A stretch of 64,000 nt of DNA. Source: Epichloe hybrida. Taxonomy: Eukaryota > Ascomycota > Sordariomycetes > Hypocreales > Clavicipitaceae. A program made the translations under genes and the position numbers. Position 1 is the first letter of the stretch; every line of letters begins with the position of its first letter. The notes under the pieces are model-generated. The model had not been told where the DNA came from. It saw only the letters and a list, made by a program, of their open reading frames with translations, and did not search any database. This document shows, piece by piece, positions 11,500 through 22,287 of this stretch. Location: contig JAFEKR010000013.1 of the NCBI GenBank assembly GCA_019022495.1, forward strand, positions 124,001 through 188,000. Direction: 5' to 3'.

Positions 11500-13480
11500 A
11501 TTGGTCTCAAGCCTTTATCACAAGGAATTACTTAGGTCTTTATTTCTTAGGGCTCTACTCTAGATAAGATATTTACTTTACTTAACTCGGATCCCTATTA
11601 AACTCTATAAAGTCAATATACCTAGCCTTTTACATTGTTTTAATAATAATAGTGCGAAGCTATCGCTAGAAATCTGCCTCACCACAGCCTGTGAACTATA
11701 AGCCACTGTAAGAGAAATAAAGCAAGGAGACTTATATGCTATAACTATCTTGCCTTTTACTTAGCTCTGTCTCTCTTTAATACGTAACTTAATAGTTACG
11801 ACTGCGTCTGCTAGTAAGGGGCTAGGCCAAAAACACTGCCAATGGTCGGACGCCTTATACTTAAACATTAGAGTATGTCTCTAATTAGGATAAAGACACC
11901 AAACAAGGATCAATCTCTTACTCTTAAATCAGTAACAAGCCTAGAGCATAAAATATACTAACTTACATTTTTAGGATCAAGCTTTCGTAATTCTTTGAAT
12001 AGTTCCATGGCCCAATCTACTTAGCTGCCTTTTTCTACAATCCAGAGTAAATTAACTCTCCTTAAAGTATCGTTATAAAGTAGTATTTGTTTTTTATCTT
12101 TAATCTGCTCTTCAAGGAGTTGTATTTCTTAACTAAGAGCATCTATTTTCTCTCTTTTTCTAGGTAAGCTTAACGTACTTAGTTTAGCTATTGCATTAAG
12201 TTTCTTAGTAAGTTCTATCTTTTTGTTTTATAACTGCAGTATATCCCTTCAGACTTTATCATCATAATTCCTCTATCTATATAACGTTAAGGCGTATGAA
12301 AGTACGGCGAGAATGCCTGTTCCTTTAGCAAGAAGAATAACCTTATTATACTCTTGTAATCGAAAGTCTATTCCATAGGGGCTGCTAAGATAAACCTGCT
12401 AACCTCTTTCTATAAATCAGATACGTCTCGAGTGTTTTTCTTTATTAGAAAGGAAAAATACAAGATCTTTACCTCCCTCGTTATACTAGATCAGTTATTC
12501 TAAATAGCAACTAAACTAGTTTAATTTATCTAATTAAATATAAAAGCAACATCCCGGAAATACTTTTATTAGTTTACCTGTCCGTAGTTTAACAACTACT
12601 ACATCTTCTCTAACAAGTGCATCTTCAACGATAGTAGCTATCCTCAAAGATGTTCGTCGTAAAAGGTAAATACTTAAAGTACTTATGAATACTAGAGAGC
12701 ATATTATACTTATAATTCAATAAAACAAAGCTAGAATAAGTATTATATGCCAGACAAGCGTTAATAACAATATAATTGCAAGAATAAAATAGAGGCTTAA
12801 GAAATAGTTTCTAAGAAGCCTTTGGAATATCCAAAAGCTAGAAAAAATAAAAACAATTAAAATAGCAAATACCTACACTAAAATAAGTAAATATTACATA
12901 ACAAAAGTCTACGTACTTACACTATAGCCTAATATAATCACTTAGTCTTTTTAAAGATTCTAATAAATTATAATTACTAAGTGTAGCAGGCCTTCGCAAA
13001 GTAATATAAGGCTAATAAGGGAATAAGCTAAGTATAGGCTCCTTAATAATAGCAAAAACATATTAAGGGCCAAAAGAATTTGCTTTCTAATAACAGAAGG
13101 GAGTAAGTTAACTAATATAGTAATAGTAGCGCGTTTTTAGATAACAAATAAAGTTAGGAAGGGGGAGAAAGGAAAGAGTAATACAGTAGCATTTCCTAAG
13201 ATATAGATACAACAGATTACTGCTTAAAGGCGAGTAAGACTACCCCACCTACGACTTAGGAATAATAGTGGATAAATAACATATTAAGCAAGTCTAAGCT
13301 AGATGAAGGGCAAAAGAAGGTAGCGAACTCTATAGATAATAAAGAAGGCAATAAACCCGTAAAATAAAAGCACATAAAATATACTAGCTTCTATGTTTTC
13401 TATACAGAATTAACAAGAGGAATTAAGTAATAAGAGAGCATCTTTATACCTTACTCAAGATAAAACAAAATGCTAGAACC
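11500..13480 (-). pseudogene. Ferric-reductase-like transmembrane oxidoreductase (FRE family) pseudogene
   Basis: FRE proteins are membrane flavohaem reductases that move electrons from NADPH through FAD and haem to extracellular ferric iron. Reading minus, about 12930-13480 encodes several hydrophobic segments, including CCIYILGNATVLLFPFSPF. This resembles the N-terminal membrane part of FRE-like proteins, where an AGNA-type motif followed by a second helix with VNLLP is common. At about 12550-12660 lies VFPGCCFYIQLDKLNQF, like the FAD-binding start. At 12310-12420 is SSPYGIDFRLQEYNKVILL then AKGTGILAVLSYALTLY, the NAD(P)-binding PYG...GxGI region. At 11970-12080 is RRVNLLWIVEKG, then DWAMELFKELRKLDP. 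A gtaagt donor (minus) at 11961-11966 begins an intron. The last exon carries KYKASDHWQCFWPSPLLADAV. It has many RIP stops and no haem-ligand His pairs that I could identify. Call rests on motif order. Confidence 0.7.
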
Positions 13481-13662
13481 AAAATTTAAATTTCTACTTC
13501 CTAGTTAAGCCTATAAAAAATAAAAGTTACTCTAAAGCTAATAGATATACATATAGGGAGGATTAGCCACTAGGCTATTTTTAATAGGCACTAAATCTTA
13601 AAATTTATATATCTATGTGTGTGTTACAGTGGAGGACCAAAACCTCTAGTAAAGTGGGGCAT

Positions 13663-13677
13663 CCGTGACCGTCACGG
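13663..13677. promoter_or_regulatory. 15-bp perfect palindrome ccgtgaccgtcacgg upstream of the MADS-like gene
   Basis: A perfect inverted repeat around a central c, lying in a CpG-containing stretch about 270 bp before the MADS-like start and about 180 bp after the FRE-like start. A tatcatataaag sequence at about 13806-13817 is a plausible TATA element for the plus-strand gene. Binding-site function is inference from symmetry and position. Confidence 0.3.
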
Positions 13678-13947
13678 TGCGGCTAGACGTTATAACCGCT
13701 AGAGCACCCTAGTGCAAGTGGGGGCATAAGCAACTAGTATCTAGCTACTACTAACGGAGTTCTCGTTTAAGGCTAGGAGACGCCGGCGGTTAAGACCGCT
13801 TACCTATCATATAAAGTCCTAGACAGACCACAGCCATAAGACTCACGCATCAGTTACCACAATAACATATAAACATACTTACTTCTCCTTACTATTTTCC
13901 TTTCCTTTAGTTTATTCTCTTTTCTCTATAAAAATCTATCTCTTAAA

Positions 13948-14104
13948 ATAGCCCGTGGTAAAAGCAACAGAGATCCCTAGAAGGGCCTTAAAAACCGTAG
14001 AAATGGCATTTTTAAAAAGTCCAATACCTTTTACCGCATCTACAGCGCACAAATTGCTATCATAGTACATTACAAGGACCAAGTTAAAGCATATAAGTCA
14101 TAGC
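13948..14104 (+). pseudogene. MADS-box (SRF-type) protein, N-terminal fragment cut by a transposon
   Basis: MADS-box proteins are DNA-binding dimers that recognise CArG-type sites. From 13948 (ATA, probably ATG before RIP) the frame reads ARGKSNRDP, a TAG, then KGLKNRRNGIFKKSNTFYRI and YSAQIAIIVHYKDQVKAY. The order of a basic helix with RRNGIFKK, then a hydrophobic sheet AxIAIIV, is the MADS-box signature. The gene ends abruptly at the CAGAGCATTG terminus of the TIR-FB element at 14105. Its continuation is not on the other side of that element, where retrotransposon sequence follows. A pyrimidine-rich leader and a possible TATA element precede it. The family is fairly secure; the specific protein is not. 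Confidence 0.65.
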
Positions 14105-14262
14105 CAGAGCATTGTTGTATTATATTGTATTGTATTTTTTAGCCCTTCGATGTATTGTATTGTATTGTATTGCCCTATGTATTGTATTGTGTATTGTATT
14201 GTATTAAAAATACAATACAATGCAATACAATACATACAATACAATGTATTGTTAGGGAAAAA
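14105..14262. repeat. Left terminal array of TIR-FB copy 2 (tgtat pentamers, self-complementary)
   Basis: Runs of attgtattgtat give way at about 14208 to the inverse (aatacaatacaatg), so this end alone can form a hairpin. The apparent minus-strand open frame at 14098-14289 is a translation of this microsatellite. Confidence 0.85.
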
Positions 14263-14535
14263 TATAAGTGGGGTATTATATAAATTCATTATATAGTAGA
14301 TTTTTTAAATAATCTAATTATAGTATTCTTATTTTTATATATAATTTAGTTATTTATTTAAAAATCTATTAAGTTTTAGCTTATTTAGAAAAGTAAGCTT
14401 ATTTAAAATATATAATATCTTAGTAATATTCTTTTATATCTATTTTAAAAAATGATTTTTTCTTAATATATTAAGGGTCTCTTTATTCTTATATCTATTT
14501 TCTATGATTTATTATGATTATTTATTATATAAAAA

Positions 14536-14626
14536 TACATTATAATACAATATAATACAATACATTACAATACATTACAATACATTACAATATAATACAA
14601 TACATTACAATACCATACAATGTATT
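14536..14626. repeat. Internal microsatellite of tacaa/attac pentamers
   Basis: About 90 bp of irregular acaatacatt units inside TIR-FB copy 2, a weaker version of the terminal arrays. Confidence 0.7.
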
Positions 14627-15287
14627 ATTAAAAAGGTAAGGTATTATATATACTTATTATATAGTAGATTTTTAATATAATCTAAATAAGATATCCTTAA
14701 ATTTTTATACTATTTAGGTATTTAGTTATAGAATTATAAAGTTTTAGCTAATTTAGACTATTAAGCTATATATATATATAGGGTAGCTATAAATAGTATT
14801 ATCTAAACTTAACTTATAGTAATATTTATTCTTTATATTTTAAAGGTTATCCTATCTTTCTAGCTTTTTATAGGATTTACTATGCATTTTAATATAGTAT
14901 TTTTGCTTTAAATATAATATTTACCCTAAAGAAATAATTTATAATTCTAAATAAATAAGATTAAAACTCTAATAAAAATATACTTATATATATAAGGAAT
15001 TTATTATAAAGAGAAAATTAAAATTTATTTAATAAATGCTTCTTTTACTATTAAGCTATTTTATTATAATTATAATAAATTATATTAGCTTTTAACCTTT
15101 TTTAAACTAAAAGAAAAGGAAAAAACCTAGGAAAAGCTTATAAAGAAAAGTTAAAATATTATATAAAGAATAATCATAATATATATACTATTTTTTTAAT
15201 ATTAAGTAAATAAATAAATAAGCTTTAAAAGTAAGTTTAACTATTTATACTACTTTTAGCTTACTTACTTAGTTATATAGTGTTTCT

Positions 15288-15515
15288 TAAAGTGGGTCTA
15301 AAAGTGGGTCTTGTTAAACACTAAAAACCAAGTATAATCCCTTTTTATAGTTATATAACTTTAGCTAAGAAGAGGAGGATATATAAAAGTGGGTCTAACA
15401 GTGGGTCTTGTTAAACACTAAAAACCAAGTATAATCCCTTTCTATAGTTATATAACTTTAGCTAAGAAGAGGAGGATATATAAAAGTGGGTCTAAAAGTG
15501 GGTCCTATTAGTTAT
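15288..15515. repeat. Direct duplication of about 100-110 bp in TIR-FB copy 2
   Basis: Two nearly identical copies of a segment beginning aaagtgggtctaaaagtggg, followed by a third partial start at about 15483. Copy 3 has the corresponding sequence at 63974-64000 with gtaagt in place of gtgggt, as RIP would give. Confidence 0.85.
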
Positions 15516-15860
15516 ACTATAAACATAATAATCTCTTTACTTAGTTATGTAATTTTAGTTAAAAAGAGAGAAATATACTAAAGTAAGTCTTATAGTTATA
15601 TTAGGACTTACTTTCTATTAGTATAAAATTATAAATAGTATAATATTAAAAACATAAAAAAGAAAGGAATTTTATTTTATTAATATTTTAAAAAACCTTT
15701 AAATACTAAATAATTAATAAGTCTAGCTTTTTCTATAGTAATTTACTTATAAATACTTATATTTATATTATATTAATTTATTACTTATTTATTTTTAATT
15801 AAACTTTAACACTAATAATATTTTAAGTTATATAAGTAATAGAAGTAATATATATATATA

Positions 15861-16028
15861 AGCTATTATAAGCTATTATAAGCTATTATAAGCTATTATA
15901 AGCTATTATAAGCTATTATAAGCTATTATAAGCTATTATAGCTATTATAAGCTATTATAAGCTATTATAAGCTATTATAAGCTATTATAAGCTATTATAA
16001 GCTATTATAAGCTATTATAAGCTATTAT
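15861..16028. repeat. 10-bp tandem array, unit agctattata, in TIR-FB copy 2
   Basis: About 17 units, almost identical, with one shortened unit near 15938 (ctattatagctattat). Same unit and position as in copy 1. Confidence 0.95.
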
Positions 16029-16094
16029 ATTAACTATATATACCTTATAATTAAGGAATTTACTTAAAACTAAAAAAAAAGAAAAATAAATGCA

Positions 16095-16243
16095 AAACAA
16101 TACAAATAATACATGTATTGTATTGTATTGTAAAATTTTGGATGTATTGTATTGTGTAATTTATTGTATTGTATTGTATTGTCAATACAATACAATACAA
16201 TTCACAATACATCAAATGTATTGTATTGTATTGCAATGCTCTG
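16095..16243. repeat. Right terminal array of TIR-FB copy 2
   Basis: Pentamer runs tgtattgtattg with an inverted segment at about 16182-16202, ending gcaatgctctg. It is the inverse of the left end. Confidence 0.85.
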
Positions 16244-17268
16244 AACGTAGCCTAGATCTAATAAATAAAGCCAAAGAACTATGCGTGCTTCTTACATAGC
16301 TATAGCATCCTCTAGGTCCTCCTATTAAAATATTAGTAAAGCCCTAGTAAATAGATAATAAAAAGCTAAGGGTAAACTAGAAGAGGGAGGAATAAGGCTA
16401 CAGCTACTAAGGTAACTTATAACTACTACTAAGAAACTAGATAGCTCTAGTAAGAAATAGAGGCAGCCTATACGGAAAGGTTAGTAAATAATAAGTAATT
16501 AGGTTAGGATTTAATAGACTTAATGCGCCTTTATAGCACTAGTTAACCTAAAGGTAACGTAGTATAAGGTATTTATATAGTTAAATCCTATAACTAAGTT
16601 AAGGATATACTTAGTAAAGCTATAGTAAGTCTTCTCTGAAAAAACACTAATACCCTCTTTATTTAGGGCGGAAATAGTAGCGCTTATAAGGGCTTATACC
16701 TACTTATAAATAACTATTAGGTTAGAAAAGTTACTAGCTATTATTACTATAGCCTAGTATAGAAAAGTTAGCAAGTTAGAAGCATATAGTAATAGAATAC
16801 TAAGTAACTTACTATCTTATAGGTATTACCACACTTATTATATTAGAGATAACGCTTTAACTACTTATCCCTAGTAGCGCTACTCCTAAGTAAAGAATAA
16901 GGAAAACTATATATAATTCTTAGTAAAGTAGCCTTAATTAGTAAGTGCCTCTTAAAGTTAGCGTAGCTAGTATATAAGTAATATATATAAGAGCACTTAT
17001 AGAAGCAAATAGCATTAGCTTTTATAACAAAACAGTAAGAATAAGTACGTAATAAGTTAAGGTAAACAAAGTCTAATTAAAATTAATTAGAATAGTCTAG
17101 AGTTATAAGGAGGAAAAGGGAGTAATATAATAGTAAGTCACAATGAAATTTATATTATAAAGCTAACTAATTTATTTGTTATTATTTTTATTATTAGCTA
17201 GTTAGCAAACAGCTATATTAAGGCTAGGGAAAGCCGTTCGGGAGCCTAGCTATAAGTAGGGGGATAAT
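16244..17268 (+). mobile_element. 3' part of gypsy chromovirus A4 (region after the chromodomain)
   Basis: From about 16246 the sequence is the reverse-complement match of element A1 (40765-40915 joined with 33289-34168). It holds the end of the long region between the chromodomain and the 3' LTR, including a frame with CRYCHTYYIRDN (about 16815-16860). A polypurine tract, aagtagggggataat, ends at 17268, directly before the LTR. The 5' five kilobases, including all pol domains, are missing to the left, where TIR-FB copy 2 and then the MADS-like gene lie. Confidence 0.8.
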
Positions 17269-17529
17269 TATAAGGCCTTACTTATAACACGGGTGCACCC
17301 CGCTAGCGCACCACGCTGTAGGGCTAGGTCCACGTGACACTAGCGAGCCACTAGTAACACAGGTGCACCCCGCTAGCGCACTACGCTGTAGGGCTAGGTT
17401 TACGTAACACTAGCGAGCTACTAGCTATAAGTTAGCGACTCGCACGCATAACACACTTAGACCTAGCAAGCTTTAGTCAATATACGAACGCCCCTATACC
17501 TCTTGCCTAGCTATCCCTTTGTTCTCACA
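17269..17529 (+). repeat. 3' LTR of gypsy A4 with an internal 71-bp tandem duplication
   Basis: Starts tataaggcc (TGTGAGGCC before RIP) and ends gttctcaca, the same ends as the other A LTRs. It is 261 bp against 190 bp in A1. The excess of 71 bp is a tandem copy: gtgcaccccgctagcgca occurs at about 17292 and again at about 17363. Next bases, cttct, would be the right target-duplication copy in gypsy C integrase. Confidence 0.85.
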
Positions 17530-20500
17530 CTTCTAGGGCGCTATAATCCTTAAAAATATACTCTAGGAATATAGTAGCTAACCTGTTACTAGTTATTTAT
17601 GTTAAAATAGGGATGTAGATACCGTATTTTATGAAATAGTCTATAATAACTAAGATTATATTATAGGTCTAATTTACGTCTTTCATAGGTGGCAGCCCTA
17701 TAATAAAATCCATTAATAATTCTTAAAAAGGCTAATTAGGCACTAGTAGCGTAGCTAGCTTGCTATAAGGTTTATAGTGCCTTAGCTTTGAAGTCTAATA
17801 GCTTACGTAAGTTTATATATGTAACTTAGTGTCTTTCTTTATTATTAGCTAGTAATACTAACTTATAATCTAATAGAGGGTCTTGCTAACTCCCTAGTGG
17901 CCTACTACTAGGTTATTATAGGTAAGTAGTAAAATTTCCTTTCTTATACCTACTAGAATAAAAACTCTATTTTAAAACATTAATAGCTTAAAGGGCCTAA
18001 TAGACTATATCTATAATGCTTTAAGGTTGCCGCTCTTAAGTAGCTTCCTACAACCTATAGTAAAGTTATTACCTTATTATGCTTAAAATAACGTAACTTA
18101 AATTAAAGTCTCTAATTCTATGTATATAGGACATGCGTTACGTGCAAACTTAGAAGAGGTTTACTAGACTACCTGTATTCTTACTATAACACCGCTACGA
18201 GTAGCTAGCTTATAGTATGCTTTTAGACTTATAAATAAATTATAGCTAAGCAGCGTTTTAAGGGGGCGCTTACGCTGCTTACTAACTACTAACCTAGCTA
18301 GACTCCTAACCTATAGGCTTACTAGACTTATAGAAATATTAATAAATATAGATAAGGTATAACCTTACTGCTTATAATTAGCAAACCTAGTTAGCGTACT
18401 ACTTATAGGCTTTGTAGGACTATTAAGTTCCTTAATAATATAATTAAGTTATATCTTCTTAAAACCCTAGAGGCTAGTATGGCCCTTGTAGTGTTTTTAT
18501 AATAAACTATTAGCTATGCTAAGTAATATAATCTTAGGACTTATAACTACACTATTACTTATATAGTGTCCCTACTACTTAGTATCTATAAACTTAGATA
18601 AGAAGCTAGGTAGCTATAAGGACATAGCCTCTGCCCTATACTTCTTACTAATATAATCTGCTCTTCTTAATAGGGCATTAGTAGGATTTAACTTACTTGT
18701 ATAATGTTTAATCCTAAAATTAAACAAATAAAGCTTATCTAATGCTATTACCTACCTGCTAGTTAGCTTTAGCTTTATAGCTAGGTACTTATAATTTAAA
18801 TAGTCTATTATGACTATAATCTAATAAGTTAAATATATAAGGTAATGTCTCTAGGCTTAAAACGCCTCTTAGATTACTAATAACTTAGCGTCTAGGGTTA
18901 AGTAGTAAAGTTTAATATTAGTTAACTTCCTTAAAAAATACGCCACTAGGTGCTAGCTACCTAGCACTAATATTATAAGTATAGCTCTAATTGTATAACT
19001 AGATACGTCTGTCTCTACTCTTAGCAAATAAAGTAGGTTAAAGTACACTAAAATTAGTACCTCCTAGAACTTCTTCTAGAGTTCTTTAAATACTATAAGT
19101 TTACTAAGCTTTAGCTTAAACTCCACTAGTTAGACACCTTTTAGATAGTTTATTAGTAGGACTACTACCTTACTATACTATTTTATAAAACATTAGTAAA
19201 ACCCTATAAACCTAAGGAATAATTAAATATTAAACACGCTACTAGGTATTAGCTAGGTTATAAAAGCTTCAACCTATAATAGTTCTATCTTAATACCCTT
19301 CTTAGATATAATAAAACCTAGGAACTTTACCTTTATAACTAAAAATTAGCACTTTTTAAGGTTAATATAAAGGTCCGCGTCCTAAAGTCACTCTAGCACC
19401 CTTTTAACATACTTTATATATCTTATAGGGTTGCTACTATATATTAGGGTGTTATTAAGGTAAATAATATAGAATTTATTTACAAGCCCCTTAAGAGTAT
19501 TATTAATATATTCCTGAAAAGTAGCTAGCATATTTACTAACCTAAATGGCATCATAAGATATTTAAAGTGCCTATAGTAGCAATAGAATACTATCTTCTA
19601 CTTATTACCCTTACGGATATATAGCTAGTAGTATGCCTCTTAAAGGTCTAGTAATATAAAAATCTTTGCACCTACTAATTAATTAAGGATTTCGGAGATT
19701 AGTAGCAAAGGGGCCCTATTTTTAATAGTAATCCTATTAAGGCCCTTATAATTCATATAAAGCCTTAATTTCCCTAATTTTTTTAGAATAAATAAAATTA
19801 AGGCTCCTGCTAGGCTTATTAATCTTCTAATCCACCCTTTCTCCTACGTACTTACTAGGTACTCCCTAAGTACTTCTAGCTCTTTTTTAGCTAGGTTATA
19901 TATAAGTCCCTAGGGTAGTTATTTCCCCTCTTCTAATTTAATTATATAAGTGTAACTACCTAATTCCAGGAGCTTGCTAGCTAGCTTCTTTAAAAACATA
20001 TCTACGAATTCCATGTACTCTTCTAGAATTTACTACAAGGGTGTGTTACTATCTATCTCTTACGTAAATGCTACTAATTCTTTGTAAAACATTACCTAGA
20101 GCACTATTACACTTCTTAGTTTTTTCTTCTTTAACACGTAGGCATATTTTATTACTATTACTATAACTATACTATAACTTAAGTTATTACTTACTATATT
20201 ACCTATTAATAAATTTTTATTAGTATCTTTTTCTATTACCTCTAGGTTAACTACCTTAATCTTTAGTAACACTAGTAATAGTATAATAGAAAACTACTTT
20301 ACTACCTTATATAGTTATTACTTACTTACTACAAAAGTAATGTAATCTTAGGTTATTAGAAACCTCTAGAAACCCTACTTCTAGTCTATTACTATAGGTT
20401 TGTACTCTAGGGTCTAGTCTATCCCTAGGAGCATTCCCTCTCCTATATTAGTAACATAGCAGCTAACTTAGCAGACCTTTATATAGCTTATGCTGCCTTT

Positions 20501-22020
20501 TACCTTAACTAGTCTACGTAGGATTCCCTAGTACAGGATCTTATCCTTGCTTACGCTTTCTAGTATTATCTCCGTTTTTTCTACGTTCTTCTAATCCTAT
20601 TTTAATAATAATTTAGGGTAAATTATTAAATGTTCTACGCCTATATTAAACAGCGCTAGCACTACTAACTAGTAGTTATCTTGCTATAAGAATACTTGTA
20701 TTCTTATTCTCTTATCTATAGGTTTTTCTATAATAAGACTATTATCCTAGGCCTAAGCTAAACTAATTAGAATCTTATTTAAGTCTAAGGTTTTATTACT
20801 ACTATTCTTATACTTCTTAGTAGTATACCTATTACTTTTATAAATTAAGTAGTTTACTACGTTACATCTATTTATACTATATCCGGGGCTATTATATTTA
20901 TAATACTTAAATAGTCTCTAGCTTATACTAGGTTACTATAAGCTTTACTATAAGTTATTTATAAGGGAGCTAGAGCGTTATCTCTTATTACTCTTACTTT
21001 CCTTATTATGGTTTTTATTATAATTACTTAATGTAAATATTATTATAACTTTAGCCTTTTTTCCTTAACCCTATAGGTAACTCTAAGATATTAGGAACTC
21101 TTAGCTAACTATATACTTTCTTATAGTATTATTTAAGCTATTTAGAAAAATTACTATTCTTAAGTATATAAGGATTTAGTTAGGTAATTTCGCTTTTACC
21201 TTTATTTAAAGTCTAAGGAAAGATTAAACAGACTAATTACTCTTTTACCTAAGATTTAGTAGTATCCTAGTGGCTTCTAAGCACTATATATCTTTGTTTA
21301 TTACTCTAGTGTTTAGCTAGGATATAAATCTATCCTAGGTATAAGCTAAGTAGTTAACTAACCTATTTACTATTATATAATATATTTACTATTACTTTAT
21401 ATTATTAGCTAAGTAGCTACTAGTATATACTACCTTTATTTTATTATCCTAAAAAGTTCTTAGGTCTAGCTTAAATAGCATATTTAAATCTACTAGGTAT
21501 GCTTATAAATTCTTATAGGTGTTACCTTTATACGTAAGTACCTTATACTATATCTTAATAAAGCTTTATAAGTATATGTTTACTATGAACTTAGTGTTAG
21601 GTAGGAAATCTAGGAATAGGGGAATTCTCTATGCGTTTATCTAAGGGGTAATTATAGGTTCTCTACCTAATCTAGCTAATTATAGGTTTACTTCTATTTC
21701 CTTAAGCTATGCTTTTGTATCTAAGATCTCCTTTCTTATATAGGCATTACGTAGCTTAGCTTATGTAACCTTATGTTACCTCTATAGCTTATCTAGATTG
21801 TCATTATTACTAGATTTAGCGTTACTACTTTAGTTAGGTAATATCTACTATACCCTTTTATGTTTTATAGTTAGGGTGTTCTAGTTACTACTTAGGCACT
21901 ATAGAGTTAAGGCTTTCTTACTAGGTAGTATAGGTGTGTTTTAGGTAAATATTCTATAGCTCCTTTATATTTAAATCTAGCTAATAGTTTATTTTCCCTA
22001 AAGGGTTTAAGAGTTTAACT
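17530..22020 (-). pseudogene. Ty3/gypsy polyprotein relic (element C), 3' end missing
   Basis: On the minus strand the order is gag (about 20900-22000), protease region, RT (about 19200-19920), RNase H (about 18750-19050) and integrase (17530-18500). Read through RIP stops, RT starts with KELEVLREYLVSTQEKGWIR near 19850, then LRLYMNYKGLN near 19755, the usual gypsy RT start. RNase H shows a DVSSYTIRAIL-like block near 19000. Integrase shows VIIDYFIKYGIYIPI and RLATIFLEYIFKDYSAL at 17540-17660 and stops there because A4 inserted. The remaining integrase and the 3' LTR are not found in the window. CpA/TpG is almost absent, so this copy is strongly RIP-mutated. Confidence 0.8.
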
Positions 22021-22287
22021 TATTATAACTATAGTAAAGAAGATATAAATAGAGTAAAGGCTAAGGTTCTTAGTTATAGCTAGAGAGCTACTACTTAGGG
22101 GTAGGTATATAAAGGTCTTAAACTCTAACCTCCTATATCTCTTGTAGGTAGTTCTTATCTAAATACCTTACTACGTGCATATAGCTATCTTATAGCTACT
22201 TAGTTATTCACAAAACCCGAGGCTTATCTAAGGGCTCTATTATGTGACCGTCCCGTCCATGGCCCCTTGGCCTCCGTGCTCCTGACA
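22021..22287 (-). repeat. 5' LTR of gypsy C
   Basis: In element orientation it runs from TGTCAGGAGCACGGAGGCC to an end reading ataata at 22021, which would be CAACA-like before RIP. The outer 50 bp (about 22237-22287) keep CpG and CpA; the rest is saturated with TpA. It lies directly against the gag 3' end of element D. The inner boundary is inferred from the TG...CA rule. Confidence 0.6.

Larger units (their letters stand above)
14105..16243. mobile_element. Complete TIR-FB element (copy 2), non-autonomous inverted-repeat transposon
   Basis: It starts cagagcattg and ends caatgctctg, a perfect 10-bp terminal inverted repeat. Both ends continue into arrays of the pentamer tgtat/attgt, with inward palindromic segments (for example tacaatacaatg next to attgtattgtat). 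Internal order matches copy 3 (from 63169) and copy 1 (to 3927): AT-rich unique sequence, a duplicated 110-bp segment, AT-rich sequence, 10-bp array, terminal array. No protein-coding frame is visible, so movement would depend on another transposase. The eight bases beside each end are gtcatagc (left) and aacgtagc (right). They agree at five sites, with two A/G transitions and one transversion, so an 8-bp target duplication of hAT type is possible but unproven. Confidence 0.75.

Noticed and set aside
14098..14289. Tyr/Ile/Asn-rich minus-strand frame, and the similar plus-strand frame at 16090-16299
   Set aside because: Translations of the tgtat microsatellite ends of TIR-FB copy 2; the end of the second runs into A4 sequence.
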